41,928 bases of DNA from Candidatus Aminicenantota bacterium (GTDB lineage Bacteria; Acidobacteriota; Aminicenantia; UBA2199), in assembly GCA_026393835.1 (NCBI GenBank), contig JAPKZK010000193.1, positions 1 to 41,928 on the forward strand. Reading direction: 5' to 3'. The notes below the pieces were generated by a model. The model was not told where the DNA came from. It did not search any database and saw only the letters and a list, made by a program, of their open reading frames with translations. Both the position numbers and the translations under genes were made by a program. Of this stretch, positions 33,101-41,704 are shown one piece after another. Position 1 is the first letter of the stretch; each line of letters starts with the position of its first letter.

Positions 33101-34141
33101 TGTTTTGTGAGAGTTGAAAAGATGCCGTTGACTGCCAATGGGAAAATAGATCGGAAAGCGTTGCCTGATCCCATCATAGATCCTGGAGGCGGGTATGCGG
33201 CCCCGCAAAATGAAATGGAGGAAAAATTGGTCGAAATCTGGGCGGAAGTCCTGGGAATAGAAAAAACCAAAATAGGGATCGATCATAATTTTTTCGAATT
33301 GGGCGGCAACTCGTTGAGATTAATCAGCCTGGTTGGAAAGATTTATAAGGAATTTAAAATCGATGTCCCCATCATCGCACAAATATATAATGAACCGCGC
33401 ATAAGGGATATGGCAATTTTTATGACCAAGAGTAACATGAGTGAACAACCGGTGGTTTTACTCAACTGGAAGAGACCAAAAAAAATATTTTGCTTACCTG
33501 ATCAGAATGGTTACGGATACGGATATGGAAGTCTTGGATTCCTTCTTGACGATTATTCACTTTATACATTAACATACATAGAAGATGAAGACAGGATAAA
33601 CAGGTACGTCGATATAATAACAGGCATTCAACCCGATGGCCCTTATGTATTTTTTGGACATTCCGCCGCGGGCAAGTTAACATTTGTAATCGCTGCCGCC
33701 TTAGAGAAATTGGGTTATGAAGTATCGGCTATTGTTTTTGCCGATTCCCTTTTTGCTGAAAATGTGGTAATAGAGTTGACCGAGGAGTACCTGGTAGAAT
33801 TTCGTACAGGTGTAGAGGATTTTTTGAAGGCAATGAAGGCCGAATTTCTCTTAGAAAAAGTTTTTGCCAAGGCGAAAAAATATATGGAATATTGGAACAC
33901 TATCGCTGCGTTGGAAAAAGTCAATGCCAATGTACATTTAATACTTTCGGAAGAGGCCCGGCATAGTACAGAAGTATTTATAGACAGCCATTGTTGGGAT
34001 AAATTGACTACTAAGAGTTCCCGGATTTACAACGGCTGGGGGGGGCATCGGGATATGTTGGGCGGCTGGGCCCTGGAAAAGAATATTGAAATTATTAAGA
34101 AAATATTAGCCGAGGCAGACTTTGGCGCTGGTAAGAATTAA
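30107..34141 (+). CDS. Terminal NRPS subunit: TubC docking-C-A(Thr)-T-TE
   Basis: The last elongation and release protein. Residues 1-55 (FLANLEELNVHIDIIDDKLK, LLNELKDKKQEIIDFL) match the TubC-type N-terminal docking domain that grips the upstream subunit's C-terminus. The C domain has HHIICDA (His201-202, Asp206; the usual Gly is Ala207). The A domain carries YTSGTTGRPKG and code DFWNIGMVHK, a standard Thr code, with the YGITETT variant of A5 common in Thr domains. T has GGNSLR (Ser1069). The C-terminal thioesterase (about 1110-1344) shows GHSAAG with Ser1186 and probable partners Asp1213 (FADSLF) and His1314 (GGHRDML); it would release the chain by hydrolysis or cyclisation. The start ATG overlaps the previous stop by four bases. 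This is the only A domain in the window without a short repeat in its loops. Confidence 0.95.
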
Positions 34142-34160
34142 AATTTGCTGCGGATTTAAC

Positions 34161-34189
34161 TTGACATATAATCATATGCCGGTTATAAT
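34161..34189 (+). promoter_or_regulatory. Consensus sigma70 promoter for the second operon
   Basis: TTGACA at 34161-34166, a 17-bp spacer, and TATAAT at 34184-34189: a perfect match to both consensus boxes. It lies in the 106-bp gap after the last NRPS gene. A strong AAAGGAGG ribosome site (34236-34243) precedes the ATG at 34248. It likely drives the permease and the four precursor-supply genes apart from the megasynthase genes. Confidence 0.8.
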
Positions 34190-34247
34190 TTTTTCCCGCA
34201 ATATAGATAGATATAATATTTGGTCATATTAAATCAAAGGAGGACTT

Positions 34248-36617
34248 ATGATTAAAAACTATTTGTTGGATGCACTTAGGAACATTAGAAAGCACAAGGG
34301 ATATTCTTTCATCAATATCTCGGGTCTTGCTGTCGGTATTGCGTGTTGTATCCTGATACTGATGTGGGTCCAGGACGAGTTAAGTTTTGACAGGTTCAAT
34401 GAAAACGCTGATGAAATCTATAGAGTTGTAATGAAGAAGAAAATTGCAGAGAATGCTATCGACAGTGTTTTAACCCCGAATCCCCTTGGGGAGGCCCTGA
34501 AAAAAGACTTCCCCGAAATCAGCAATGTCACAAGGGCTCTGACCATCGATAACTGGGTTGTGCAATATGGTGAAAAGAGATTCCTTAACGATGTCATTGC
34601 CATGACGGAACCCTCATTTTTTGAAATGTTTACATTTCCTTTTGTAAGGGGCAACCCACAAACTTCTTTCAATGACAAGCGTTCCCTGGTAATAACAGAA
34701 CGTTTTGCCAGGAAATATTTTGGCGATGAAGACCCCATGGGCAAGGTGATAAAATTTTCCGGTTTTGATTTTAATGTAACCGGGGTTATAAAAAATGTCC
34801 CCTTAAATTCTCACATCATGTTTGATTGCGCTTTTCCTCTAACTAATTTGAGAGAGTTTGCTCATATCGAGCTTGAAAGTTGGGGGGGCAGACATATATT
34901 CTCTACGTATATACAGGTTCAAAAGAACATTTCCTGGAAAGAATTAGAAAAAAAAAGTTCCGGTTTAGTAAGGAAATATGTTCCCCAGGCGGACATAGAT
35001 ATTTATCTCCAACCGTTAACGGATATTCATCTTAAGTCGAAATTCGATGGGGATCTGCGCAATTATAACCAGGGCAATATTGTCTATGTGTACCTCCTTT
35101 CCACAATCGCATTATGTATTTTGTTTATTGCCTGCTTCAATTACATGAACCTATCCACAGCGCGATCGGCAGATCGCGCCAAAGGGATTGCCATAAGAAA
35201 AGTAAGCGGGGCAAGTCGAATAGATATTATTAAGCAATTTTTGGGCGAAGCGATTATATTATCGTTTATTGCCCTAATTTTTGCCGTGATCCTGGTTTAC
35301 TTCCTGCTCCCGGTATTTAATGACATGTCAAGCAAACATTTGACATTCGGTCTATTTGGTAGCTTATCGTTCGTATTGGAATTAATTGCCCTTGCTGTCT
35401 TCATCGGTTGTATATCCGGGAGTTACCCGGCTCTTCTTCTGTCGTCGTTTCAACCGGTAAGTATATTAAAGGGCTCGAGAAGTACACCGAAAAAAAAGGG
35501 GGCGTATTTACGAAAATCCCTGGTAATCCTTCAATTTGCAATTGCAATCATTTTAATTTTATCTACGGTCGTTATCTACACACAATTGGAGTTTTTGAAA
35601 ACGAAAGACCTGGGATTCGATCCCAACAACGTGATCGATTTCATATCGATGCATCAACTTGACCAGAACTTCGAAGGCAAAAAAGCATTATTCATGTCAG
35701 ATCCCAATGTGTTGGGTTTTTGCAGGGGGACCCTACCGATACTCCGGTCAGAATCGGGGACTGAAAATGTGAATTGGGAGGGTAAAAACCCCAACGAAAG
35801 AATTATGATGTATCCTGCGCCTATCGATTATGGATATATAGAGTTATACAAGATGAAAATGGCTGAGGGGAGAAGTTTTTCAAAGGAATTCTCCACCGAT
35901 ACTTCCGCTTTTATACTTAACGAAACCGCGGTAAAAGCGACGGGTTTAAAAGCGCCCGTGGGAAAACGGTTCCGGATCGACGGACGGGACGGTCTGATCA
36001 TCGGAGTCGTGAAAGATTATCACCATAGTTCTCTTCATGGTAAGATAATGCCTGTCGTATTAATGCTATTTTACGAGGAGGCTTATGCCAGCATCCGGAT
36101 TAACCCGGTGAACGTGCCTGAAACGATACGTTTTCTAGAAAAGGCCTGGTCTAAAATCAATTGGAGTCCGTATCCGTTTACTTACACTTTTGCCAGTGAG
36201 ACGATTCGTGATCTTTATAAATCCGAACAGAAAATGCGAAATATCGCTATATATGCGACGTTAATTACCCTACTTGTTTCCTGCCTGGGGATTTTCGGGT
36301 TAGCTTTATATACCACCAGGCAAAAAACAAAGGAAATCGGTATTCGCAAAGCCTCAGGGGCGTCTGAGGTCAGTATCGTATGGCTTATTTCAAAAGAATT
36401 TTTGAAATGGGTGCTGGTAGCGCTCGTTATCGCCTGCCCGTTGGGCTGGTATGCCATGAACCTCTGGCTGCAAAATTACGCATACCGGACCGGCATCGAA
36501 TGGTGGATGTTTCTGTGTACCGGCGCCGCAGCGCTGGCCATTGGTTTTTTTACAGTTAGCTACCAGGCCATAAAATCAGCAAGAACCAACCCGGTGGATA
36601 GTCTGAGATACGAATAA
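34248..36617 (+). CDS. MacB/FtsX-type ABC transporter permease
   Basis: A 789-residue inner-membrane protein with the two-repeat FtsX layout: a TM segment near residues 20-42, a large extracytoplasmic MacB-like domain, three TM segments at about 279-395 including the coupling signature GIAIRKVSGAS, a second TM start near 425-445, another extracytoplasmic domain, and three final TM segments (about 665-775) with EIGIRKASGAS. The repeated IRK(V/A)SGAS motif is characteristic. Such permeases need a separate ATPase, and none is encoded in the window. Its place between synthetase and precursor genes suggests product export or self-protection, though many permeases of this group belong to general stress systems. 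Function inferred from context only. Confidence 0.9.
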   Translation: MIKNYLLDALRNIRKHKGYSFINISGLAVGIACCILILMWVQDELSFDRFNENADEIYRVVMKKKIAENAIDSVLTPNPLGEALKKDFPEISNVTRALTIDNWVVQYGEKRFLNDVIAMTEPSFFEMFTFPFVRGNPQTSFNDKRSLVITERFARKYFGDEDPMGKVIKFSGFDFNVTGVIKNVPLNSHIMFDCAFPLTNLREFAHIELESWGGRHIFSTYIQVQKNISWKELEKKSSGLVRKYVPQADIDIYLQPLTDIHLKSKFDGDLRNYNQGNIVYVYLLSTIALCILFIACFNYMNLSTARSADRAKGIAIRKVSGASRIDIIKQFLGEAIILSFIALIFAVILVYFLLPVFNDMSSKHLTFGLFGSLSFVLELIALAVFIGCISGSYPALLLSSFQPVSILKGSRSTPKKKGAYLRKSLVILQFAIAIILILSTVVIYTQLEFLKTKDLGFDPNNVIDFISMHQLDQNFEGKKALFMSDPNVLGFCRGTLPILRSESGTENVNWEGKNPNERIMMYPAPIDYGYIELYKMKMAEGRSFSKEFSTDTSAFILNETAVKATGLKAPVGKRFRIDGRDGLIIGVVKDYHHSSLHGKIMPVVLMLFYEEAYASIRINPVNVPETIRFLEKAWSKINWSPYPFTYTFASETIRDLYKSEQKMRNIAIYATLITLLVSCLGIFGLALYTTRQKTKEIGIRKASGASEVSIVWLISKEFLKWVLVALVIACPLGWYAMNLWLQNYAYRTGIEWWMFLCTGAAALAIGFFTVSYQAIKSARTNPVDSLRYE

Positions 36618-36650
36618 ATGCAGTGAATTGGAGCGTTTAAGGGAGAAACA

Positions 36651-36920
36651 ATGAGAACAGAAAATTCAACCGTGTCATTACCCCATGACATGATCCGTAA
36701 ATACATTTTGGAAAATGTAAATATCCCGGCCCTGGATGATGATTTCGACATCTTCGAGGCCGGCATCGTCAACTCCCTGTTTGCCATCGAGTTGATGACT
36801 TTCCTGGAAAAAAGCTTCGCTGTCAAGGTCACAATGGATGACCTGGATATGCAAAACTTTAAGTCGGTCAATGCCGCCAGCCAATTTGTGCAGCGGAAGA
36901 AAGAGGTAAAAAGTGCTTAA
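36651..36920 (+). CDS. Discrete acyl carrier protein
   Basis: An 89-residue carrier protein. The phosphopantetheine site is IVNSLFAIEL with Ser42; the usual Asp before the Ser is Asn. The surrounding pattern (DDFDIFEAGIVNSL, then FLEKSFAVKVTMDDLD) is normal for freestanding ACPs in extender-unit and aminoacyl-ACP pathways. It lies 33 bp after the permease gene with a GGGAGA ribosome site and overlaps the acyl-CoA dehydrogenase by eight bases. The most likely partner is the lone Ser A domain at 39331, which has no carrier of its own: this ACP would hold seryl and then oxidised intermediates. Confidence 0.92.
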   Translation: MRTENSTVSLPHDMIRKYILENVNIPALDDDFDIFEAGIVNSLFAIELMTFLEKSFAVKVTMDDLDMQNFKSVNAASQFVQRKKEVKSA

Positions 36921-38073
36921 TCATCGGTTATTGACAGAAGAGCAGAAGAACCATTACCGCCGCTTTTGCGAATTTGTGAAAGAGCACGTAACGCCTTTCG
37001 ATAACACCTGGGATAAAGAACAGGGCGTGCCGCGGCAAGTGATGGCGCGATGTGGGCAGGCCGGTTTCGTGGGCGGGATCATCCCCAAAGAATACGGCGG
37101 CGGCGGCTGGGATGCGGTCACCTTCGGCCTGCTTAACGAAGCCTTCGGCGCCGCCAGTTCATCCCTGTGCGCCCTCTTTACCGTCCAGACCATGGTGGCC
37201 ATGACGCTGGTCAAATGGGGGACGGATGAACAGAAAAAGCAATGGTTGGGCCCCATGGCAAAGGGAGAAATTATCGCTTCTTTTGCCATGACCGAACCCA
37301 AAGTGGGCAGCGATATCCAGGCCGTGGAAACCACCATTACCCCAAAAGGAGAAGGAGATATCTACCTGCTGAAGGGGACCAAGAAATGGATCACGCTTTC
37401 GGCCATTGCCGATATTTTCCTGGTGTTCGGGAAAGATAATGAAGGCAAATCCATGGCCGGAATTGTCAAATCTACTGCTCCGGGCGTAACGGTAAAACCG
37501 TTAAAGGATATGCTGGGGTTCCGGGGCGCCCATCTTTCGCAGATCGAGTTTGAAAATTGCGAAATCCGGTCGGGCGACCTGGTGGGGAAACCGGGGTTGG
37601 TGTTGCCTTATGTGGCCCCTTTGGGTTTGCATTACGGACGGATCAGTACCGCCTGGTCTTCCACAGGGCTGCTGCGCGCATGCCTGGAAACCAGCGCCGC
37701 CTACGCATCGGAACGACGGCAATTCCAGGTCCCGATCATGGAGCATGGGGCCATTCGCCAGATAATCACCGATATGGGCGTTGACCTGGAAGCGGCGCGG
37801 CTTTTATGTTTGAACGCCTGCATGGCCGAGGATGATCATTCGCCTGACGCCATTGAAAAGGTATTAACGGCAAAGTATTTTGCTTCGCGTGCGGTTGCCC
37901 GTGCGGCCGCCGACGCCGTCCAGGTAATGGGCGCCGCCGGGTGTCATGAAGAGAACCCCGCCGCCCGTTTCTACCGCAATGCCAAGGTTATGCAGATCAT
38001 AGAAGGTACGGACCAGGTCCTGCAAAAAGTCCTGGGGAAAAGTTTTTGCCGAAAATTTAGTAAAAAAGGATAG
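36913..38073 (+). CDS. Acyl-CoA/acyl-ACP dehydrogenase
   Basis: A 386-residue flavoprotein of the acyl-CoA dehydrogenase family, normal length. It has the FAD/substrate signature FAMTEPKVGSD (about residues 120-130), AYASERRQFQVPI, and the C-terminal IIEGTDQVLQ with Glu364 at the place of the catalytic base. It starts with GTG inside the end of the ACP gene, so the two are translationally coupled and the substrate is probably an ACP-bound acyl group. Homologues in zwittermicin-type pathways oxidise seryl- or glyceryl-ACP intermediates to aminomalonyl- or hydroxymalonyl-ACP. A desaturation reaction on another ACP-bound amino acid is the alternative. Confidence 0.93.
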   Translation: MLNHRLLTEEQKNHYRRFCEFVKEHVTPFDNTWDKEQGVPRQVMARCGQAGFVGGIIPKEYGGGGWDAVTFGLLNEAFGAASSSLCALFTVQTMVAMTLVKWGTDEQKKQWLGPMAKGEIIASFAMTEPKVGSDIQAVETTITPKGEGDIYLLKGTKKWITLSAIADIFLVFGKDNEGKSMAGIVKSTAPGVTVKPLKDMLGFRGAHLSQIEFENCEIRSGDLVGKPGLVLPYVAPLGLHYGRISTAWSSTGLLRACLETSAAYASERRQFQVPIMEHGAIRQIITDMGVDLEAARLLCLNACMAEDDHSPDAIEKVLTAKYFASRAVARAAADAVQVMGAAGCHEENPAARFYRNAKVMQIIEGTDQVLQKVLGKSFCRKFSKKG

Positions 38074-38077
38074 TTAG

Positions 38078-39331
38078 ATGAAGATGGAAGCTAAGAAAAA
38101 AATGGCTTTTTTGTTCCCCGGCGTCGGTTCTCAATATATTGGGATGAGCAAATCCCTTTTTGACAATTTTAAAATTTTCAAGGAGACCATTGAGGAAGCC
38201 GGGGATGTCCTTAAGATGGACTTGCCGGGGATGTGTTTTTTACCCGGGAAAAAGGAAGAACTGGACAAACTGGAAAATGCGCAAGCGATCCTGGCTGCTT
38301 TTAGTATCGCTTCTTATCGCGTTTATATGCAGGAAATCGGTATTCCACCTCTCTTTTGTATGGGGCACAGTCTTGGAGAATATTCCGCCTTATGCAGCGC
38401 CGGGGTTATAAAGTTCCCCGATGCCTTGAAATTGGTAAGGGAACGGGGCGCCGCCGTGAGTGAAACAGCGGCCGGCATCGATGGCACCATGATGTGGGTG
38501 ATTAACCTGGATATAAAAGTACTTGAAGAAGTGTGCGGAGACGCGGCCGCTTCCCTTAAGGCGGAGGGGCAGGAGGTTTATATCTCTGCCTATGACTCGC
38601 CCACCCAGGCTTCTATATCCGGTCATACGGATGCGTTAATGAAAACTGCCCGGGTACTGGAACAAAAAGGGGCCATTGTTTACCCCCTTAAGTTAAGTGG
38701 ACCTTTTCATTGTCCTTTGATGAAAGGGGCCGCTGAAAAGATGAAAGGAATTCTCCGGCAATACCAATTCGATCCGCCAGTCTGTACGGTAATTGCCAAC
38801 CGGGATGCGCTGCCCTATAAAGACGCCGGGAGCGTCATCGATAACCTATCGCTGCAATTGATTTCTCCCATCCGCTGGCGCGCTTCCATCGAATATTTAT
38901 TGGAACAGGGCGTGGATATTGCCGTTGAAATGGGGCCCAAGAATGTTTTGAAGTTTTTAATGCAGAAGAATACCGCTGCCATTCGCATTTTTACTACCGA
39001 TAATGACCGGGACCTGGAATCGATTCGCAAGGAATTGATAATCGGTGAAGAAGATTATTTGAAGATCATCGGTAAATGCCTGGGGGCGGCGGTCAGTACA
39101 AAGAATCGTAATGACAGTGCGGCGGAATATCAAGAAAGAGTGATAAAGCCTTATCGAAAAATCGAGGCATTCTACAACGAATTTGTGGCTAAAGATGGCC
39201 GCCCGGGGAAAGAACATGTCAAAGAAGCGGTCCGGATGCTGCAGGATATCCTGGAAGCGAAAAAAGTACCGCAGCAAGAACATGGCTATTGGATTAACCG
39301 CGCCCTGGGAAACAAAATGTTGAATTTTTAA
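38078..39331 (+). CDS. Discrete acyltransferase (FabD-like, trans-AT)
   Basis: A 417-residue acyltransferase with FPGVGSQYIGM near the N-terminus, nucleophile Ser98 in GHSLGEYSA, and catalytic His211 in SGPFHCPLM. The order matches malonyl-type ATs. It is longer than FabD: after the catalytic core about 85 residues follow (from about residue 335: YQERVIKPYRKIEAFYNEF and on to the C-terminus), possibly a helical contact with ACP or KS. It would load the AT-less KS-T module at 3492-7073. Given its neighbours the extender may be aminomalonyl from the ACP at 36651 rather than malonyl. It starts 5 bp after the dehydrogenase and shares one base with the next gene. Confidence 0.93.
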   Translation: MKMEAKKKMAFLFPGVGSQYIGMSKSLFDNFKIFKETIEEAGDVLKMDLPGMCFLPGKKEELDKLENAQAILAAFSIASYRVYMQEIGIPPLFCMGHSLGEYSALCSAGVIKFPDALKLVRERGAAVSETAAGIDGTMMWVINLDIKVLEEVCGDAAASLKAEGQEVYISAYDSPTQASISGHTDALMKTARVLEQKGAIVYPLKLSGPFHCPLMKGAAEKMKGILRQYQFDPPVCTVIANRDALPYKDAGSVIDNLSLQLISPIRWRASIEYLLEQGVDIAVEMGPKNVLKFLMQKNTAAIRIFTTDNDRDLESIRKELIIGEEDYLKIIGKCLGAAVSTKNRNDSAAEYQERVIKPYRKIEAFYNEFVAKDGRPGKEHVKEAVRMLQDILEAKKVPQQEHGYWINRALGNKMLNF

Positions 39332-40953
39332 TGACAATAGAGAAAAATAAACTAAAGACACTTGACGAATTTAATGATACCGGCGCGGACTACCCGGAAG
39401 ATAAGACCATCCATGGGTTATTTGAAGAACAGGTGGAACGTACGCCGGAACATACGGCCGCCGTATTTGGGAACCGCAAGTTATCTTACCGGCAATTGAA
39501 CGAAAAAGCCAACCGCCTGGCCCGGTTATTGAGAAGTAAGGGCGTCGGTCCTGATATACTTGTGGGTATCATGGTAGAGCGGTCCCTGGAAATGGTGGTG
39601 GGAATTTACGGTATATTGAAAGCAGGGGGTGCGTATTTGCCTATTTCCACTTCCAATCCTGTGATAAGAACGGTTCATCTGCTGAAAGAGAGTGGGACAA
39701 AGGTTTTGTTAACCCAGGGTAAATTTTTCGCTGCCCTTGAAGTCGTGGGCGAGGGGATTGAGATTATCAACCTGGAGGATGATGGGATTTATCAAGGCCC
39801 TGCTTCTAATCTGCCTGTTGTCAACACTTCCCGCGACGTGGTTTACGTGATTTACACTTCCGGTTCCACGGGGAAGCCCAAAGGGGTGGCCATAGAGCAT
39901 CGCTCGGTGGTGAACCGGCTCCACTGGATGCAGTGTAAATACCCGTTGACTGTTGGCGATATGATTCTCCAGAAAACGCCTTTTTTCTTTGATGTGTCGG
40001 TGTGGGAGATGTTTTGGTGGGCGATGACCGGGGCCGGCGTTTGTTTTCTTCCGCCCGGTGGGGAGAAATTTCCCCAATTTATCGTGGAGGCGGCGGCAAA
40101 GAATAGCGTCACGGTAATGCATTTTGTTCCTTCCATGATGAGTGTGTTCCTGGAGTATTTAAGGAATTCGGAGGAGGATGTCGGGCGGTTGGACTCTTTA
40201 AGGCGGGTTTTTGCCAGCGGCGAGAAATTGACTTCTTCTCATGTCCGGGCTTTTAATGAAATATTACATGTGAAAAACGGGACTTGTTTGACCAATTTGT
40301 ATGGTCCTACGGAAGCCACGGTGGATGTGACTTATTTTGACTGTCCCGTTAGTGATTTGATTGAAACGATTCCCATTGGCAAGCCCATCGATAATACGCA
40401 GTTATATATTTTGGGAGAAGGGAACCAAATCAATGGAGTAGGGGAGGAGGGTGAATTGAGTATCGGCGGCGTCGGTGTGGCCCGCGGGTATTTAAACAAC
40501 CCCGAAATGACCAGTCAAAAGTTTTTGGGGGTCCAGGGACCTTTTTTCAAAAAGGTCCCTGGTCGCCGAAGGCTTTACAAAACCGGCGATTTGGCGCGTT
40601 GGATGCCGGATGGGAATGTGGATTTCCTTGGCAGGCAAGATCACCAGGTTAAGATACATGGGCTGCGGATCGAATTGGGAGAGATCGAATCAGTTATATC
40701 GGGGTATCCCGCAGTCCGGGAGAACGTGGTATTGGTGAAACAGTATGGAAAGAACATTACCATGATTGTGGCTTACGTTGTTTCCAAATCCAATGAATTG
40801 TTTTCCGTCAAAGAGTTGAAATTATATTTAAAAGAGCGTTTACCGGATTATATGACGCCTACTCTTTTTGTCGCGCTTGAGCAATTTCCGTTGACGCCCA
40901 GTGGCAAAGTAGATCGGAACGCCTTACCGGAGCCGCAATTTAGCAATACGTAG
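39331..40953 (+). CDS. Free-standing adenylation domain, Ser-specific
   Basis: A 540-residue single A domain with A2 (LKAGGAYLPI), A3 (YTSGSTGKPKG), A5 (YGPTEAT), A7 (YKTGDLARW), A8 and A10 (SGKVDRNAL), then only seven residues. No carrier follows, so it must load a separate protein, most simply the ACP at 36651. The aligned code is DVWHFSLVDK, a standard serine code. Its start overlaps the AT stop (TAATG). It begins with a linker typical of the end of a C domain (TLDEFNDTGADYPEDKTIH), which suggests that it was cut out of an NRPS module. In the zwittermicin pathway a lone Ser-activating A domain (ZmaJ) plays this role. A palindromic repeat interrupts the A7-proximal loop at 40533-40562. Confidence 0.94.
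   Translation: MTIEKNKLKTLDEFNDTGADYPEDKTIHGLFEEQVERTPEHTAAVFGNRKLSYRQLNEKANRLARLLRSKGVGPDILVGIMVERSLEMVVGIYGILKAGGAYLPISTSNPVIRTVHLLKESGTKVLLTQGKFFAALEVVGEGIEIINLEDDGIYQGPASNLPVVNTSRDVVYVIYTSGSTGKPKGVAIEHRSVVNRLHWMQCKYPLTVGDMILQKTPFFFDVSVWEMFWWAMTGAGVCFLPPGGEKFPQFIVEAAAKNSVTVMHFVPSMMSVFLEYLRNSEEDVGRLDSLRRVFASGEKLTSSHVRAFNEILHVKNGTCLTNLYGPTEATVDVTYFDCPVSDLIETIPIGKPIDNTQLYILGEGNQINGVGEEGELSIGGVGVARGYLNNPEMTSQKFLGVQGPFFKKVPGRRRLYKTGDLARWMPDGNVDFLGRQDHQVKIHGLRIELGEIESVISGYPAVRENVVLVKQYGKNITMIVAYVVSKSNELFSVKELKLYLKERLPDYMTPTLFVALEQFPLTPSGKVDRNALPEPQFSNT
40533..40562 (+). repeat. Perfect 14-bp palindrome with 2-nt loop in the Ser A domain
   Basis: CCAGGGACCTTTTT and its exact reverse complement are separated by two bases. 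It encodes QGPFFKKVPG between FLG and RRRLYKTGDL, in the same loop where the other A domains carry tandem repeats. It looks like a REP-type palindromic element inserted in frame. As RNA it would form a very stable hairpin inside the gene. Confidence 0.8.
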
Positions 40954-41207
40954 CCCGGTCGGGCCGAAACCAAAAAGGCCTGGCTCGCCGGAAAACAATG
41001 GGCGTCCACAGATTACACTGATTCACACTGATAAAGCACGAATCACGATACCGCGTTGTTTCAAACAAATTCAAAATTCAAAATCCCAAACAAAAGCAGC
41101 CCTCTACCATTAAAACTATCGCGTGTTTCGCAGGCAATATTTATTTTCAGACCAGTTCGTAATGAGAAGGGCCACTATTCCTTGAGGAAAAATTTTGCCT
41201 GTCCCGG
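40954..41207. other. Intergenic region with dispersed repeats between convergent genes
   Basis: No convincing gene. It holds a CACAGATTACAC-type repeat (41005-41033), a near copy of the one at 597-623, and a short TTCAAAA-rich run (41061-41091). A short GGCC inverted pair just after the A-domain stop has no U-run, so no terminator can be called. The open frame at 41056-41304 runs through repeat and into the opposite gene and is not credible. Confidence 0.6.
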
Positions 41208-41657
41208 TCACTCATTTACGGCAGCCTGCCGGCTGCTTTCGATTGCACCCGGCTTACTCTTTAAATATTCCGCGATATCTGCGGCAAATATTTCCCTTAA
41301 CTGATCCACATAAGAGAGCAATGACCGTTTGACTTTGGGTACGTTTAAAAGATCGATCAATTCTTTCACCTCAGGGTCGGCAAAATGTTTATCCAGATTA
41401 ATCCCCGGTCCGAAATCCTTTGGAAGGGCAAAAACCACACCACTCCCGGAAAAAAGCCAGTACGGGTTGACGTCTTCTTTAAATATTAAATAATACAGGA
41501 GGTTCATATTGGGATAGATGAAACCTCTCTCAATATTGGCAACGGTTGCGGAAGATACACCCAGTTGTTTGGAGAAGGCTACCTGGGATAGACCCTTTGT
41601 TTTTCTAACCTCAGCAAAACGCTTACCGATAGCAGTTTTCAAATTTTTTTCATCCAT
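41208..41657 (-). CDS. XRE-family transcriptional regulator
   Basis: A 149-residue protein. The N-terminal 70 residues form an XRE/Cro-type helix-turn-helix: IGKRFAEVRKTKGLSQVAF, with SQVAFSKQLGVSSATVANIE as the recognition unit. A following segment (NPYWLFSGSG) is typical of phage-repressor-like XRE proteins. The C-terminal half (DPEVKELIDLLNVPKVKR, then a helical region) has no motif that I recognise and may serve for dimerisation. It faces the biosynthetic operon and ends 254 bp from the Ser A-domain gene. It may control the cluster, but nothing in the window proves that. Confidence 0.9.
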   Translation of the reverse strand: MDEKNLKTAIGKRFAEVRKTKGLSQVAFSKQLGVSSATVANIERGFIYPNMNLLYYLIFKEDVNPYWLFSGSGVVFALPKDFGPGINLDKHFADPEVKELIDLLNVPKVKRSLLSYVDQLREIFAADIAEYLKSKPGAIESSRQAAVNE

Positions 41658-41676
41658 TTTAATTTTTTATAAGGAC

Positions 41677-41704
41677 ATTCTAGCAGATTCTGCCGTACTG
41701 TCAA
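41677..41704 (-). promoter_or_regulatory. Promoter of the XRE gene with a palindrome in its spacer
   Basis: On the minus strand TTGACA (41704-41699) and TAGAAT (41682-41677) are 16 bp apart. The spacer holds a perfect palindrome, GCAGATTCTGC (41683-41693, five-base arms around one base). This is the right place for an operator bound by the encoded regulator to repress itself. The predicted leader is only about 13 bases and has no ribosome site of normal strength. Confidence 0.6.

Noticed and set aside
40954..41010. Rho-independent terminator after the Ser A-domain gene
   Set aside because: Short GC inverted pairs are present but there is no following run of T on either strand at the right distance.
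41056..41304. Small + strand gene after the Ser A domain
   Set aside because: It runs through dispersed repeats and over the end of the convergent XRE gene; its sequence shows no family pattern.
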